Source: Rheinheimera pleomorphica | GTDB lineage: Bacteria; Pseudomonadota; Gammaproteobacteria; Enterobacterales; Alteromonadaceae | Length of the DNA: 64,000 nt | Direction: 5' to 3' | Assembly: GCF_011634895.1 (NCBI RefSeq) | Contig: NZ_SIRR01000012.1 | Span: forward strand, 62,001-126,000 | In this document: piece by piece, positions 25,919-34,643 of the stretch | Layout: every line of letters starts with the position of its first letter | Position numbering within the stretch: position 1 is the first letter of the stretch | Notes under the pieces: model-generated | What the model was told of the DNA's origin: nothing | The model's database searches: none | Seen by the model: only the letters and a program-made list of their open reading frames with translations | Program-made: the position numbers and the translations under genes

Positions 25919-27103
25919 ATGAATAACCCAAATAACGCCACCATCACCACGGTGCACACTGCAGAGTTTACTGCCGGTGATGCGTTAAAAATTCCGACGC
26001 TGCGCATCCTGCGTGACGACGGCAGCCTTTACGAAGGTGCCGTAGCACCAGAGCTGGACAAAGCCACGGCACTGAAAATGTACGATACCATGGTGTTTAT
26101 CCGGGTGCTGGACGAGCGCATGCTGGCTGCACAGCGTCAGGGCCGGATCAGCTTTTATATGCAGTGTTTAGGCGAAGAAGCGGCTACCGTTGGCAGCGCT
26201 GCGGCACTGGATGATAAAGACATGATTATGGCGCAGTACCGGGAGCAGGGGGCGCTTAGGTATCGTGGTTTTACGCTGGAGCAGTTTATGAATCAGCTGT
26301 TTTCCAACGAGAAAGATTTGGGTAAAGGCCGCCAGATGCCGGTGCATTATGGCAGCAAAGACATTTATTACATGACGATTTCTTCACCGCTGGGCACGCA
26401 AATTCCGCAGGCCAGTGGTTATGCTTACGCACAAAAACTGCGTGGTTTAAGCAATACGACTATCTGCTACTTTGGTGAAGGCGCCGCCTCTGAAGGCGAC
26501 TTCCACGCTGGGCTGAATATGGCTGCGGTGCATAAAGCGCCGGTGATTTTTTTCTGCCGCAATAATGGTTATGCCATCTCCACCCCAGCGAATGAACAGT
26601 TTGTTGGTGACGGTATTGCCTGCAGAGCGGTGGGTTATGGCATGAAAGCGCTGCGGGTAGACGGTGCTGATATTTTAGCGGTGTATCAGGCGACAAAGAT
26701 GGCGCGTGAACATGCGCTGGCGACCAACGAACCGGTGTTAATTGAGTCTATTGCTTATCGCTTAGGGGCGCATTCGTCGTCAGATGATCCAAGCGGCTAC
26801 CGCTCTAAAGAAGAAGAAGAAAAGTGGCGGCAGAACGATCCTATTGCCCGTTTCCGTTTATGGTTGCTGGAAAAAGGCTGGCTGAATGAGGCTGACGATA
26901 AGGCGACGATTGAAAAGCTGCGTACAGAAATTCTTGATGCGTTAAAAGTGGCCGAAAAAGTCGCTAAGCCGGGCATAGAGCATTTGATTTCAGACGTATA
27001 CGCCGAGCCTATTGCGGCATTACAACAACAACTAGATGAGTTAAAAGCGCATATCCGTAAATACCCGGATGCGTATCCGGTGACGGCGGGGAGACTAGAC
27101 TAA
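25919..27103 (+). CDS. bkdA1: Branched-chain 2-oxoacid dehydrogenase E1 alpha subunit
   Basis: A 394-residue thiamine-diphosphate subunit of the complex that converts the 2-oxoacids from valine, leucine and isoleucine to acyl-CoAs. The cofactor motif [15 protein letters not shown] continues to NNGYAIS, the standard spacing for E1 alpha, and the phosphorylation-loop region is [13 protein letters not shown]. The ATG at 25919 is preferred; the frame opens upstream at a TTG. Its stop overlaps the start of the beta subunit (TAATG). Acyl-CoA dehydrogenases acting on the products would pass electrons to the ETF encoded at 8-10 kb. Confidence 0.94.
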   Translation: MNNPNNATITTVHTAEFTAGDALKIPTLRILRDDGSLYEGAVAPELDKATALKMYDTMVFIRVLDERMLAAQRQGRISFYMQCLGEEAATVGSAAALDDKDMIMAQYREQGALRYRGFTLEQFMNQLFSNEKDLGKGRQMPVHYGSKDIYYMTISSPLGTQIPQASGYAYAQKLRGLSNTTICYFGEGAASEGDFHAGLNMAAVHKAPVIFFCRNNGYAISTPANEQFVGDGIACRAVGYGMKALRVDGADILAVYQATKMAREHALATNEPVLIESIAYRLGAHSSSDDPSGYRSKEEEEKWRQNDPIARFRLWLLEKGWLNEADDKATIEKLRTEILDALKVAEKVAKPGIEHLISDVYAEPIAALQQQLDELKAHIRKYPDAYPVTAGRLD

Positions 27104-28080
27104 TGGCAAAAATGAATATGTTACAGGCCATTAATAATGCGCTTGATTTAGCGATGGCCAAAGATGATGGCGTGGTGTGTTTTGGTGAAGACGTTGGCCA
27201 TTTTGGCGGGGTATTTCGCGCCACCAGCAAATTGCAGGAAAAATACGGCAAGGCGCGCTGCTTTAATACGCCTTTAACGGAGCAGGGCATTGCCGGTTTT
27301 GCGAATGGTATGGCAGCGCAGGGCATGAAGCCGGTGGCAGAAATTCAGTTTGCTGATTACATTTTCCCGGCCTTTGATCAGATCGTCAATGAAACGGCGA
27401 AGTTTCGCTACCGCTCGGGTAACGAGTTCAACGTCGGCGGTATTGTATTTCGCAGCCCTTACGGCGGTGGTATAGCAGGCGGCCATTATCACAGCCAGTC
27501 ACCCGAGGCGTATTTCGCCCATACACCGGGATTAAAAGTGGTGATCCCACGTGACCCTTATCAGGCGAAAGGCTTGCTGCTGGCGTCTATTGCCGACCCG
27601 GATCCGGTTATTTTCTTCGAACCGAAAAAGCTGTATCGCGCATCTACTGGCGAAGTGCCCGAAGACTACTACGAAATTGAACTGGGCAAAGCCGAAGTGA
27701 CGCAGCAGGGTAAAGATATTACCGTGCTGGCCTGGGGCGCGCAGATGGAAATCGTACAAAAAGCCGTAGAAATGGCTGAGCAAGACGGCATCTCCTGTGA
27801 AGTGATTGACCTTCGCAGCATACTGCCTTGGGATGCTGATACTGTGGCGGCTTCGGTAAAGAAAACCGGCCGTCTGGTGATCAACCATGAAGCACCGTTA
27901 ACCGGTGGCTTTGCCGGTGAAATTGCCGCGACTATTCAGAAAATGTGCTTTTTACATCTGGAAAGCCCGATTGAGCGCGTTTGTGGTATGGATACACCAT
28001 ACCCGTTGGCGCTGGAAAAAGAATATGTTGCTGATCATTTAAAAACCTATGAAGCGATTAAACGCTCAGTCAACTTTTAA
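27103..28080 (+). CDS. bkdA2: Branched-chain 2-oxoacid dehydrogenase E1 beta subunit
   Basis: A 325-residue transketolase-like beta subunit. [37 protein letters not shown] and [19 protein letters not shown] are the family hallmarks; the last holds the histidine that helps bind the lipoyl substrate. The start overlaps the E1 alpha stop by one base, so the two subunits are coupled. It assembles with E1 alpha into a heterotetramer and transfers acyl groups to the lipoyl domains of the next gene product. Confidence 0.95.
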   Translation: MAKMNMLQAINNALDLAMAKDDGVVCFGEDVGHFGGVFRATSKLQEKYGKARCFNTPLTEQGIAGFANGMAAQGMKPVAEIQFADYIFPAFDQIVNETAKFRYRSGNEFNVGGIVFRSPYGGGIAGGHYHSQSPEAYFAHTPGLKVVIPRDPYQAKGLLLASIADPDPVIFFEPKKLYRASTGEVPEDYYEIELGKAEVTQQGKDITVLAWGAQMEIVQKAVEMAEQDGISCEVIDLRSILPWDADTVAASVKKTGRLVINHEAPLTGGFAGEIAATIQKMCFLHLESPIERVCGMDTPYPLALEKEYVADHLKTYEAIKRSVNF

Positions 28081-28091
28081 CGGAGGCAGAG

Positions 28092-29624
28092 ATGAAAAAA
28101 GATTTTATTCTGCCGGATATCGGTGAAGGTATCGTTGAGTGCGAAATTGTTGAATGGCTAGTCGCCGAAGGCGATACCATTAAAGAAGATCAGCCGGTAT
28201 GCGATGTGATGACCGACAAAGCTCTGGTACAAATTCCGGCGGTGCATGATGGTATCGTCAGTAAGCTTTACTACGCTAAAGGCGATATTGCTAAAGTGCA
28301 TGCGCCGCTGTTTGAAATGCAGCTGGCCGGTGGCAGCGAAGCCGCCGCGGTAGCCGTTGAAACGGTCGCACCAGCACCTGTTGCTGCCGCTGTAAGTGAC
28401 AGTGCCAGCGAGGACTTTATTCTGCCGGATATTGGCGAAGGCATTGTCGAATGTGAAATCGTCGACTGGCTGGTAAAAGAAGGCGATGACATCGTTGAAG
28501 ACCAACCGGTGTGCGATGTGATGACCGACAAAGCTCTGGTGCAAATTCCGGCTAAATACTCAGGTAAAGTTACCAAGCTGTATTATGCCAAAGGCGATAT
28601 TGCTAAGGTACACTCCCCCTTGTTTGCCATGAGCCATGCCGGCACGGCAGCAGCGCAGCCTGCTGAGGTTACTGCTGTGACAACAACACAGGCTAAGCCT
28701 GCAGCAGCGGTGACAACACCCGCAGCACAGGGCAAAGCGTTGGCCAGCCCGGCCGTACGCCGCTTAGCCCGTGAGCTGAATATTGATTTAAGCAAAGTGC
28801 CTGGCAGCGGCGAGAAAGGCCGCGTGTACAAAGAAGATGTACGCGCTTTTGCACAAGGCAAGCCAGCCGCACCTGCGCCAGCACAACAACCGGTAGCAGC
28901 GCAACCCGCCGTTGCCGGGGGGAGCCGCGTTGAGCCGATTAAAGGCATTAAGGCGGCGATGGCGCGGCAGATGGTAGAGTCGGTATCGACCATACCGCAC
29001 TTTACCTACTGCGAGGAGATTGATTTAACTGAGCTGATCGCCTTGCGCTTAAGTTTAAAAGATCAATATGCCAAGCAGGGTGTTAAGCTGACGATGATGC
29101 CGTTTTTTATCAAGGCATTATCATTGGCCATCAATGAATTCCCCATTATGAACGCTCAGGTTAACAGTGACTGCACTGAGCTGACGTACTTTGAGGATCA
29201 CAATATCGGCATAGCGGTAGACTCAAAAATTGGCCTGTTGGTGCCGAATATTAAAGGCTGTCAGCGTAAGTCAATTATTGATATTGCCAATGATCTGACC
29301 CGTTTAACCGAGCAAGCCCGCGAAGGCCGTGTTAGCCCGGCCGATTTAAAAGGCGGCACCATAAGCATTTCCAATATTGGTGCGCTCGGTGGTACTGTGG
29401 CTACACCTATTATCAACAAGCCTGAGGTGGCGATAGTGGCATTGGGTAAGGTGCAAACGCTGCCACGCTTTAACAGCAAAAGTGAGGTAGAGGCGCGTCA
29501 GCTGATGCAAATAAGCTGGTCTGGCGATCACCGGGTGATAGACGGCGGTACCATAGCGCGCTTTACCAACCTGTGGAAGCAGTATCTGGAGCAACCATCG
29601 GCTATGTTAGTCGCCATGCGCTAA
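28092..29624 (+). CDS. bkdB: Branched-chain 2-oxoacid dehydrogenase E2 (dihydrolipoyl acyltransferase)
   Basis: A 510-residue E2 core subunit. Two tandem lipoyl domains (about 3-77 and 107-181) each carry a DVMTDKALVQ loop with the lipoylated lysine at 43 and 147. An Ala/Pro linker follows, then a peripheral subunit-binding domain (about 218-255, SPAVRRLARELNI), and a catalytic domain ending with SWSGDHRVIDGG, which holds the active-site histidine. The two lipoyl loops share 39 of 40 bases at 28201-28240 and 28513-28552. It is the last gene of the bkd operon; no E3 (lipoamide dehydrogenase) follows, so the shared housekeeping E3 must be used. Confidence 0.95.
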   Translation: MKKDFILPDIGEGIVECEIVEWLVAEGDTIKEDQPVCDVMTDKALVQIPAVHDGIVSKLYYAKGDIAKVHAPLFEMQLAGGSEAAAVAVETVAPAPVAAAVSDSASEDFILPDIGEGIVECEIVDWLVKEGDDIVEDQPVCDVMTDKALVQIPAKYSGKVTKLYYAKGDIAKVHSPLFAMSHAGTAAAQPAEVTAVTTTQAKPAAAVTTPAAQGKALASPAVRRLARELNIDLSKVPGSGEKGRVYKEDVRAFAQGKPAAPAPAQQPVAAQPAVAGGSRVEPIKGIKAAMARQMVESVSTIPHFTYCEEIDLTELIALRLSLKDQYAKQGVKLTMMPFFIKALSLAINEFPIMNAQVNSDCTELTYFEDHNIGIAVDSKIGLLVPNIKGCQRKSIIDIANDLTRLTEQAREGRVSPADLKGGTISISNIGALGGTVATPIINKPEVAIVALGKVQTLPRFNSKSEVEARQLMQISWSGDHRVIDGGTIARFTNLWKQYLEQPSAMLVAMR

Positions 29625-29662
29625 GCATGATTTGCTGCTTGGATTTACCCTTGCTTTCTGCT

Positions 29663-29693
29663 AAAACCCACTCATTGTAGTGGGTTTTTGTTT
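29663..29693 (+). terminator. Terminator after the bkd operon
   Basis: AAAACCCACT-cattgt-AGTGGGTTTT is a perfect 10-bp stem followed by TGTTT, 38 nt past the E2 stop and just before the AAA+ gene. Confidence 0.9.
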
Positions 29694-29703
29694 AAGGGCG
29701 CAG

Positions 29704-31164
29704 ATGCACGAGTTTGATGATTTACGGGTATTAGTTCAGGCACACAGCCCACTGATTGTTATTGAAAGCTATGAAGAGCCGCGGGCGCTGATGCTGATTA
29801 AACGTCTGGCTGTTAACCTGATGCGACCGGTGTTTAAATGGACCATTACCGATGGCCTGCAGCGGCTAGATAGCGAGCAGGGCGCCCAGGCGTTTAATGC
29901 TGAGCCGACCAATTTGCTGGCGCAAATCAAAAGCACCCGCAACAGCGGTATCTATGTGTTGTGTGACTTTCACCCATTTTTGGCTGAGCCTAAGCATGTG
30001 CGTTATATCAAAGAGATAGCCCAGGCGCATGAGCAGCTGGGCCATACCCTGATTTTGCTCAGCCATGCCATTGATGTGCCGCCAGAGCTAAGCCGGCTGT
30101 GTTACCGTTTTACGTTAAGCTTGCCATCTGATCAGCAAATTCGTCAGCTTATTCATGATATGGCTGACAGCTATGCCGCAAAAACCGGCATGCTGGCAGA
30201 ACTGACCGCAGAGAATGTCAGCTTGCTGCTACAAAACTTACGGGGCTTGACCTTCGATGAAGTAAAACGGCTGGCGTACAAAGCCATTGCCGACGATGGC
30301 GCCATTACCCAAGCCGATATTCCACGGATTAACCGCGCCAAATTTAGCTTGCTGCAAACCGATGGCGTGTTAAGCCAGGTTTTTGATAGCGTCAGTTTTA
30401 CTAATGTGATTGGCCTGACACACTTAAAACACTGGTTAGCACAGCGCCAGCAGTCATTTATAGAGCAGGCCAAAGATACCCCCAAAGGGCTAATGTTAAC
30501 CGGGGTGCAAGGCACAGGTAAAAGTCTGGCCGCCAAAGCCATTGCCGGAAGCTGGCATTTGCCGTTATTGCGCCTGGATATGGCCGCGCTCTACAACAAA
30601 TACATTGGTGAAACCGAAAAGAACCTTACCCAGGCGCTGGCACTGGCTGATGCCATGTCGCCGTGCGTGTTGTGGATAGATGAAATTGAAAAAGGCTTGT
30701 CGTCAGGTGATAACGACAATGGTGTATCGCGGCGCTTACTGGGCAGTTTTTTAACCTGGTTGTCTGAGCGCAAGTCGCAGGTGTTTTTGGTTGCTACGGC
30801 AAATAATATCCATGATTTGGCGCCGGAGCTGCTGCGTAAAGGCCGCTTTGATGAAATCTTTTTTGTTGATTTGCCCGATGAACAGGAAAGACTGCAGTTA
30901 CTGCAATTGCACCTGACAAAGCGGCAATTGCCGCTAAGCGAGGCGGAGCTTGGCTCTGTGCTGGCATTATGCCACGGCTTTTCCGGCGCGGAGCTGGAGC
31001 AGGCTGTAGTCGGAGCCGGCTTTCGTGCCCGCGCCGGTAATAGCACCTTTAGCATTACGCATTTAATCGACGAATTAGCGGCAACACAGCCGTTATCGGT
31101 GGTCATGGCTGAGCAAATTACTGCGCTGCGCCAATGGGCGCTTGAGCGCTGTGTGAAGGCATAA
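29704..31164 (+). CDS. Ycf46-like AAA+ ATPase
   Basis: A 486-residue protein with an N-terminal domain (about 1-230; opening MHEFDDLRVLVQAHSPLIVIESYEE) and one AAA+ module. The Walker A is GVQGTGKS at 267-274, the Walker B is CVLWIDEIEK with Asp326-Glu327, and the second region of homology is VATANNIHDLAPELLRKGRFDE. The domain order and the N-terminal sequence resemble the chloroplast/cyanobacterial Ycf46 family. ATP hydrolysis is expected; the remodelled substrate is unknown. The start at 29704 follows AAGGGCG. It is 3 nt upstream of the kinase gene, so the two are almost certainly cotranscribed. Confidence 0.82.
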   Translation: MHEFDDLRVLVQAHSPLIVIESYEEPRALMLIKRLAVNLMRPVFKWTITDGLQRLDSEQGAQAFNAEPTNLLAQIKSTRNSGIYVLCDFHPFLAEPKHVRYIKEIAQAHEQLGHTLILLSHAIDVPPELSRLCYRFTLSLPSDQQIRQLIHDMADSYAAKTGMLAELTAENVSLLLQNLRGLTFDEVKRLAYKAIADDGAITQADIPRINRAKFSLLQTDGVLSQVFDSVSFTNVIGLTHLKHWLAQRQQSFIEQAKDTPKGLMLTGVQGTGKSLAAKAIAGSWHLPLLRLDMAALYNKYIGETEKNLTQALALADAMSPCVLWIDEIEKGLSSGDNDNGVSRRLLGSFLTWLSERKSQVFLVATANNIHDLAPELLRKGRFDEIFFVDLPDEQERLQLLQLHLTKRQLPLSEAELGSVLALCHGFSGAELEQAVVGAGFRARAGNSTFSITHLIDELAATQPLSVVMAEQITALRQWALERCVKA

Positions 31165-31167
31165 GCG

Positions 31168-33006
31168 ATGCAAGATAAAAACCAGCTGCGTAATTTTTAT
31201 ATTCCGGAAGAGCAGTCTATCTATTTGCTTAATGCCAATGATGCGAAAAAGCTAAAAGACTGGGTGGCATTATGTATTTCTGAGCTGGAAAAACTCGGGT
31301 ATAAAAGCATCGAACTTATCGGCAAGGGCGCTTATGGTTTTGCCTTTGCCGGCTTGGATGCCAGTGGTCAAAGCTGCGTGTTTAAATTTTCGCGTATTAA
31401 TTTGCCGTTGCATATTCAGGAGCGGCTGGCCGACGAGGCCTATATGTTGTCGCAGGTAAAGCACCCTAATGTGCCGGCGTACATTACCTATCAGGTCGTG
31501 AGAAAGCAGGGCATTTTAATGATGCAGCGCGGTAAAGGCATCGATTTGGAACAATATAGCCTGAAGCATGGCCGGTTAAGTGCCCGTTTACTGATCGACA
31601 TCGCCTGTCAGCTGGCGGATGTGTTGTTGTTTTTAAGGGGGTACCGTAAAGAGGGTGAACTGCAACCTATAGTGCATGGGGATATCAAGCCATCGAACCT
31701 GGTATATGACGAGCAGAGCGGCCGGATCAGTGTGATTGACTGGGGATCGTCGGTATTTGCCCAGTTGGATGCACAGGGCCAGTATCTGTCGAACAATGTA
31801 ATGCAGTTAATGTCGGCAGATTTGCAAAGCTCTAACGCCCGCATGGGCGATGTGTATTTTATCGGTGCCGAGCAGCGCAGCGGTGCCTTGTCCAGCCCAC
31901 GGTTTGACGAGCAGGGGGTTGCCGGTACGTTATATGCGCTGGCATCCGGCCAGTCGTGCCGCTTTGGTCGCAAAGCGATACCGGCGCGCAGTTTAGGTTT
32001 ACCGGTAGAATTTGCCACTTTGCTCGATAGCATGCTGTCAGATGACGTGCAGCTACGCGCTCAGGCTGGCGATTATTTTTTGCAACAGATGCCCAGATTA
32101 AAGCAGTTGGTACTGCCAGCGCTGCCGTTATTTGATGATAGCCCTTTGCTGCCGGTATGGGTAAGCCCCGACGTACGGGAGCTGGATACTGTGGTGTATT
32201 CCTCACGTAAATCTTTTTTACGCGAGCACAGCGAAGAAGACGGCATTGCTTATGTTGATGACGTTCAGTTAGAGCGCTATTACAAGAATTATCTCGAAGG
32301 CATGGGGGAGACCGAAAAAGCCTTTGTCGCAGCAGTAAGCCGGCTGGCACGTTATCCGGTCGTCGGCGGCTTGGCCATTCACTGGCAAACCAATGGCGTT
32401 TACATCGATTCCAGCCTGAATTTATATGATGCGGCACTGGCAACATCCTTCGCGTTGTCGGTAAACAATGTGGTGACGCTGGCACGCGCTATCGCCAAAG
32501 TAGGTATTTTTAAGGCCTGCTTGTTTAATGCCCGCAATACTTTGCATATCAGCCGGACCAGCACAGCGCAGCCGTTTACTGTGCCATCTGGTGCGGTGAT
32601 ACCTTATCAGCTGGCACCGGTTTTAAGTCTGGAAGAGGCCAGCAAACAGCATTCTTACTTTGAAGATGGTAAAGATCCTGATGAGCAATTGGTGTTACCG
32701 GATGCCATCATGGCAGACATTGCCAAGCTGAATTTAATCCGCCATACCGGCTGCATTATTTTTGAAGTCAGCAGTTTGTATATGAAAATTCACAGTTATT
32801 ACCGCTTACTGGATCCGGCGGCTGAGCAAGCGTTTAGTGCTTTATTAGACAACATATTGCGTAATGTGGCGTTAATCAGTGGCGAAGGCGTAGGTGGTTT
32901 TATGAAGCTACCGTTCAAAGATACGCGCTTTTTCAGCCATCAGGGGCAACAACCGGCATGTTTTTATCCGCCCAATCCCCATCAAGTGGTCAGCTCTGCC
33001 CTGTAG
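31168..33006 (+). CDS. Ser/Thr-type protein kinase with an unrecognised C-terminal domain
   Basis: A 612-residue cytoplasmic protein. The eukaryotic-like kinase domain spans about 45-300: glycine loop IGKGAYGFAF (51-60), ATP lysine Lys73 in CVFKFSR, catalytic loop HGDIKPSN with Asp172, Lys174 and Asn177, and a metal-binding DWG at 191-193 in place of DFG. All catalytic residues are present, so activity is likely. Residues about 320-612 form a second region with no membrane helix that I do not recognise. It is cotranscribed with the Ycf46-like ATPase, which suggests the two work together. Bacterial kinases of this kind often phosphorylate regulators or partners; the target is unknown. Confidence 0.82.
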   Translation: MQDKNQLRNFYIPEEQSIYLLNANDAKKLKDWVALCISELEKLGYKSIELIGKGAYGFAFAGLDASGQSCVFKFSRINLPLHIQERLADEAYMLSQVKHPNVPAYITYQVVRKQGILMMQRGKGIDLEQYSLKHGRLSARLLIDIACQLADVLLFLRGYRKEGELQPIVHGDIKPSNLVYDEQSGRISVIDWGSSVFAQLDAQGQYLSNNVMQLMSADLQSSNARMGDVYFIGAEQRSGALSSPRFDEQGVAGTLYALASGQSCRFGRKAIPARSLGLPVEFATLLDSMLSDDVQLRAQAGDYFLQQMPRLKQLVLPALPLFDDSPLLPVWVSPDVRELDTVVYSSRKSFLREHSEEDGIAYVDDVQLERYYKNYLEGMGETEKAFVAAVSRLARYPVVGGLAIHWQTNGVYIDSSLNLYDAALATSFALSVNNVVTLARAIAKVGIFKACLFNARNTLHISRTSTAQPFTVPSGAVIPYQLAPVLSLEEASKQHSYFEDGKDPDEQLVLPDAIMADIAKLNLIRHTGCIIFEVSSLYMKIHSYYRLLDPAAEQAFSALLDNILRNVALISGEGVGGFMKLPFKDTRFFSHQGQQPACFYPPNPHQVVSSAL

Positions 33007-33147
33007 ATAGCTTAAATAACCGCCAATCAGGCCGATGCCGGTGTTAAATACGCTGTGGCGGAGAAAACTTTGCCGCCAAGGAGTTTAAATTCTCAGGTAA
33101 AACGAGTAATGTACGGGTTTTAAGCTTTAATCAGAATTCCATATTTC

Positions 33148-33621
33148 ATGTCTAGTGAGAAAACCGCGTTGTACGGCCTGCTAAAGCAGCAGGCACAGGC
33201 TTTAATTGCCCAGGAAACCGATCTTATTGCCAATATGGCGAATATCAGTGCGCTGCTGTTTAACCAGTTGCCCGATTTAAACTGGGCCGGCTTTTACATT
33301 ATGCGTGCCGGTGAGCTGGTGTTGGGGCCGTTTCAGGGCCAGGTAGCGTGTGTGCGTATCCCTGTCGGCAAGGGCGTATGTGGCACGGCCGTGGCAACCG
33401 GGCAGGTGCAGTTGGTAACCGATGTGCATGAATTTCCGGGCCACATTGCCTGCGATGCCGCCAGTAACTCAGAAATTGTGTTACCGCTGCGTCACAACGG
33501 TGACATTATTGCGGTGTTAGATATCGACAGTCCGAGCCTGGCACGCTTTGATGCCGAGGATCAGGCAGGTCTTGAACAAATTATTAGCCTGTTTGAGCAG
33601 CACCTGGCAGCCACTTTATGA
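33148..33621 (+). CDS. msrC: Free methionine-(R)-sulfoxide reductase (GAF fold)
   Basis: A 157-residue GAF-domain enzyme that reduces free methionine-R-sulfoxide, an oxidative-stress repair activity. Cys68, Cys78 and Cys102 have the same spacing as the three catalytic and resolving cysteines of E. coli fRMsr. The segments LNWAGFYIMRAGEL, RIPVGKGVCGTA and VLDIDSPSLARF are family signatures. Its stop overlaps the start of the next gene (ATGA). It heads the msrC-hypothetical-proQ-prc run. Confidence 0.92.
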   Translation: MSSEKTALYGLLKQQAQALIAQETDLIANMANISALLFNQLPDLNWAGFYIMRAGELVLGPFQGQVACVRIPVGKGVCGTAVATGQVQLVTDVHEFPGHIACDAASNSEIVLPLRHNGDIIAVLDIDSPSLARFDAEDQAGLEQIISLFEQHLAATL

Positions 33622-33926
33622 AAGATGCGCTTTCAGTTCACGATTATCTGTTTGATATTGCCGATATTGGTGATTGGGAAGGTGATGAAGAACTGGTTAC
33701 CGACAAGGTTAATGCGGTTTATCATGCTGTTTGGCAGGCGTTGCCGGATGACATCAGCAGTGAACAGGTAGAGCAGTTATTACCGGCTATCTGGGATGAA
33801 CTGCGTGGCGGCACTGTGCTGCTGGAAGCTGATGAAGATGAACTGATAGATTGGGCGTTGGCCTATGTGCGCCAACAGCTGGAAGAAGGTACGCCCGAAG
33901 CGGATACCACAGATGAAGAAGAGTGA
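33618..33926 (+). CDS. Small acidic hypothetical protein between msrC and proQ
   Basis: A 102-residue soluble, strongly acidic protein (many Asp/Glu, tail EADTTDEEE) with no signal peptide or membrane segment. It overlaps the msrC stop by 4 nt and ends 7 nt before the proQ start, so it is translated as part of this operon. I do not recognise the family. The position between msrC and proQ suggests a conserved lineage-specific gene. No function can be assigned. Confidence 0.72.
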   Translation: MKDALSVHDYLFDIADIGDWEGDEELVTDKVNAVYHAVWQALPDDISSEQVEQLLPAIWDELRGGTVLLEADEDELIDWALAYVRQQLEEGTPEADTTDEEE

Positions 33927-33933
33927 AGCGTTA

Positions 33934-34626
33934 ATGACCACCCCAACTGAACAAAATGTAAAAGCAACTAACGTCAAAGAGGTACTGGCGTATCTGGTAC
34001 AGCAGTTTCCGGCGTGCTTTAGTGCTGCTGGTGAAGCAAAGCCACTGAAAATAGGCATTTTTCAGGACCTGGCTGAGCGACTGAAAGATGACGTAGTGGT
34101 AAGTAAAACGCAATTACGTCAAGCGCTTAGAGTTTACACCTCAAGCTGGCGTTATTTGGAAGCAACAAAAGAAGGTGTTGCCCGGGTTGATCTGGAAGGG
34201 ACTGCAGCAGAGGTAATTGACGCCTCACAAGCTGAGCATGCAGCAAAAACGCTGGAAGAAAGCAAAGCCAAAGCAGCAGAAAAGCGTAAAGCCAAAATTG
34301 CAGAAGCCAAAGCAAAGGCAGCCAGTACGGCTAATGCTGACAAACCTGGTTACAAAAAAAATCCGAACAAAAAAGTTTCTCCGGCCTCTAAAAGCACTAA
34401 GGTTAACCAGAAACCGGTTAAAACCGCTGACGCACCGCAACAAAGCAGTAAAGCACTGCAAGCGGCCAGTGCTGCAGAGGTTGTTGTTGGTGCCAAGGTG
34501 CTGTTAAAGCTTGGGCAAAGTCCGATGCCGGTAACAGTGCTTGAAGTCAGTAAAGATGATGTCACGGTACAATTGGGATCTGGTATGGTGATCAAAACCC
34601 GTCAGGACAGTTTGTATTTAGCCTGA
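33934..34626 (+). CDS. proQ: RNA chaperone ProQ
   Basis: A 230-residue RNA-binding protein. The N-terminal FinO/ProQ domain (about 8-115) contains LVQQFPACFS, PLKIGIFQDLAERL, SKTQLRQALRVYTSSWRYL and the VDLEG strand. A long Lys/Ala-rich linker follows, and the last 60 residues form the Tudor-like domain (VVVGAKVLLKLGQ, VTVQLGSGMVIKTR). The ATG at 33934 gives the family N-terminus, while the open frame extends upstream through the end of the previous gene. ProQ binds structured sRNAs and mRNA 3' ends. It is directly followed by prc, as in E. coli. Confidence 0.94.
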   Translation: MTTPTEQNVKATNVKEVLAYLVQQFPACFSAAGEAKPLKIGIFQDLAERLKDDVVVSKTQLRQALRVYTSSWRYLEATKEGVARVDLEGTAAEVIDASQAEHAAKTLEESKAKAAEKRKAKIAEAKAKAASTANADKPGYKKNPNKKVSPASKSTKVNQKPVKTADAPQQSSKALQAASAAEVVVGAKVLLKLGQSPMPVTVLEVSKDDVTVQLGSGMVIKTRQDSLYLA

Positions 34627-34643
34627 CTAACGCAGAGTAGCTT

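Noticed and set aside
31859-32485. 208-codon minus-strand frame inside the protein kinase gene
   Set aside because: It is a Pro/Arg-rich shadow frame, and the plus-strand kinase motifs explain the region.
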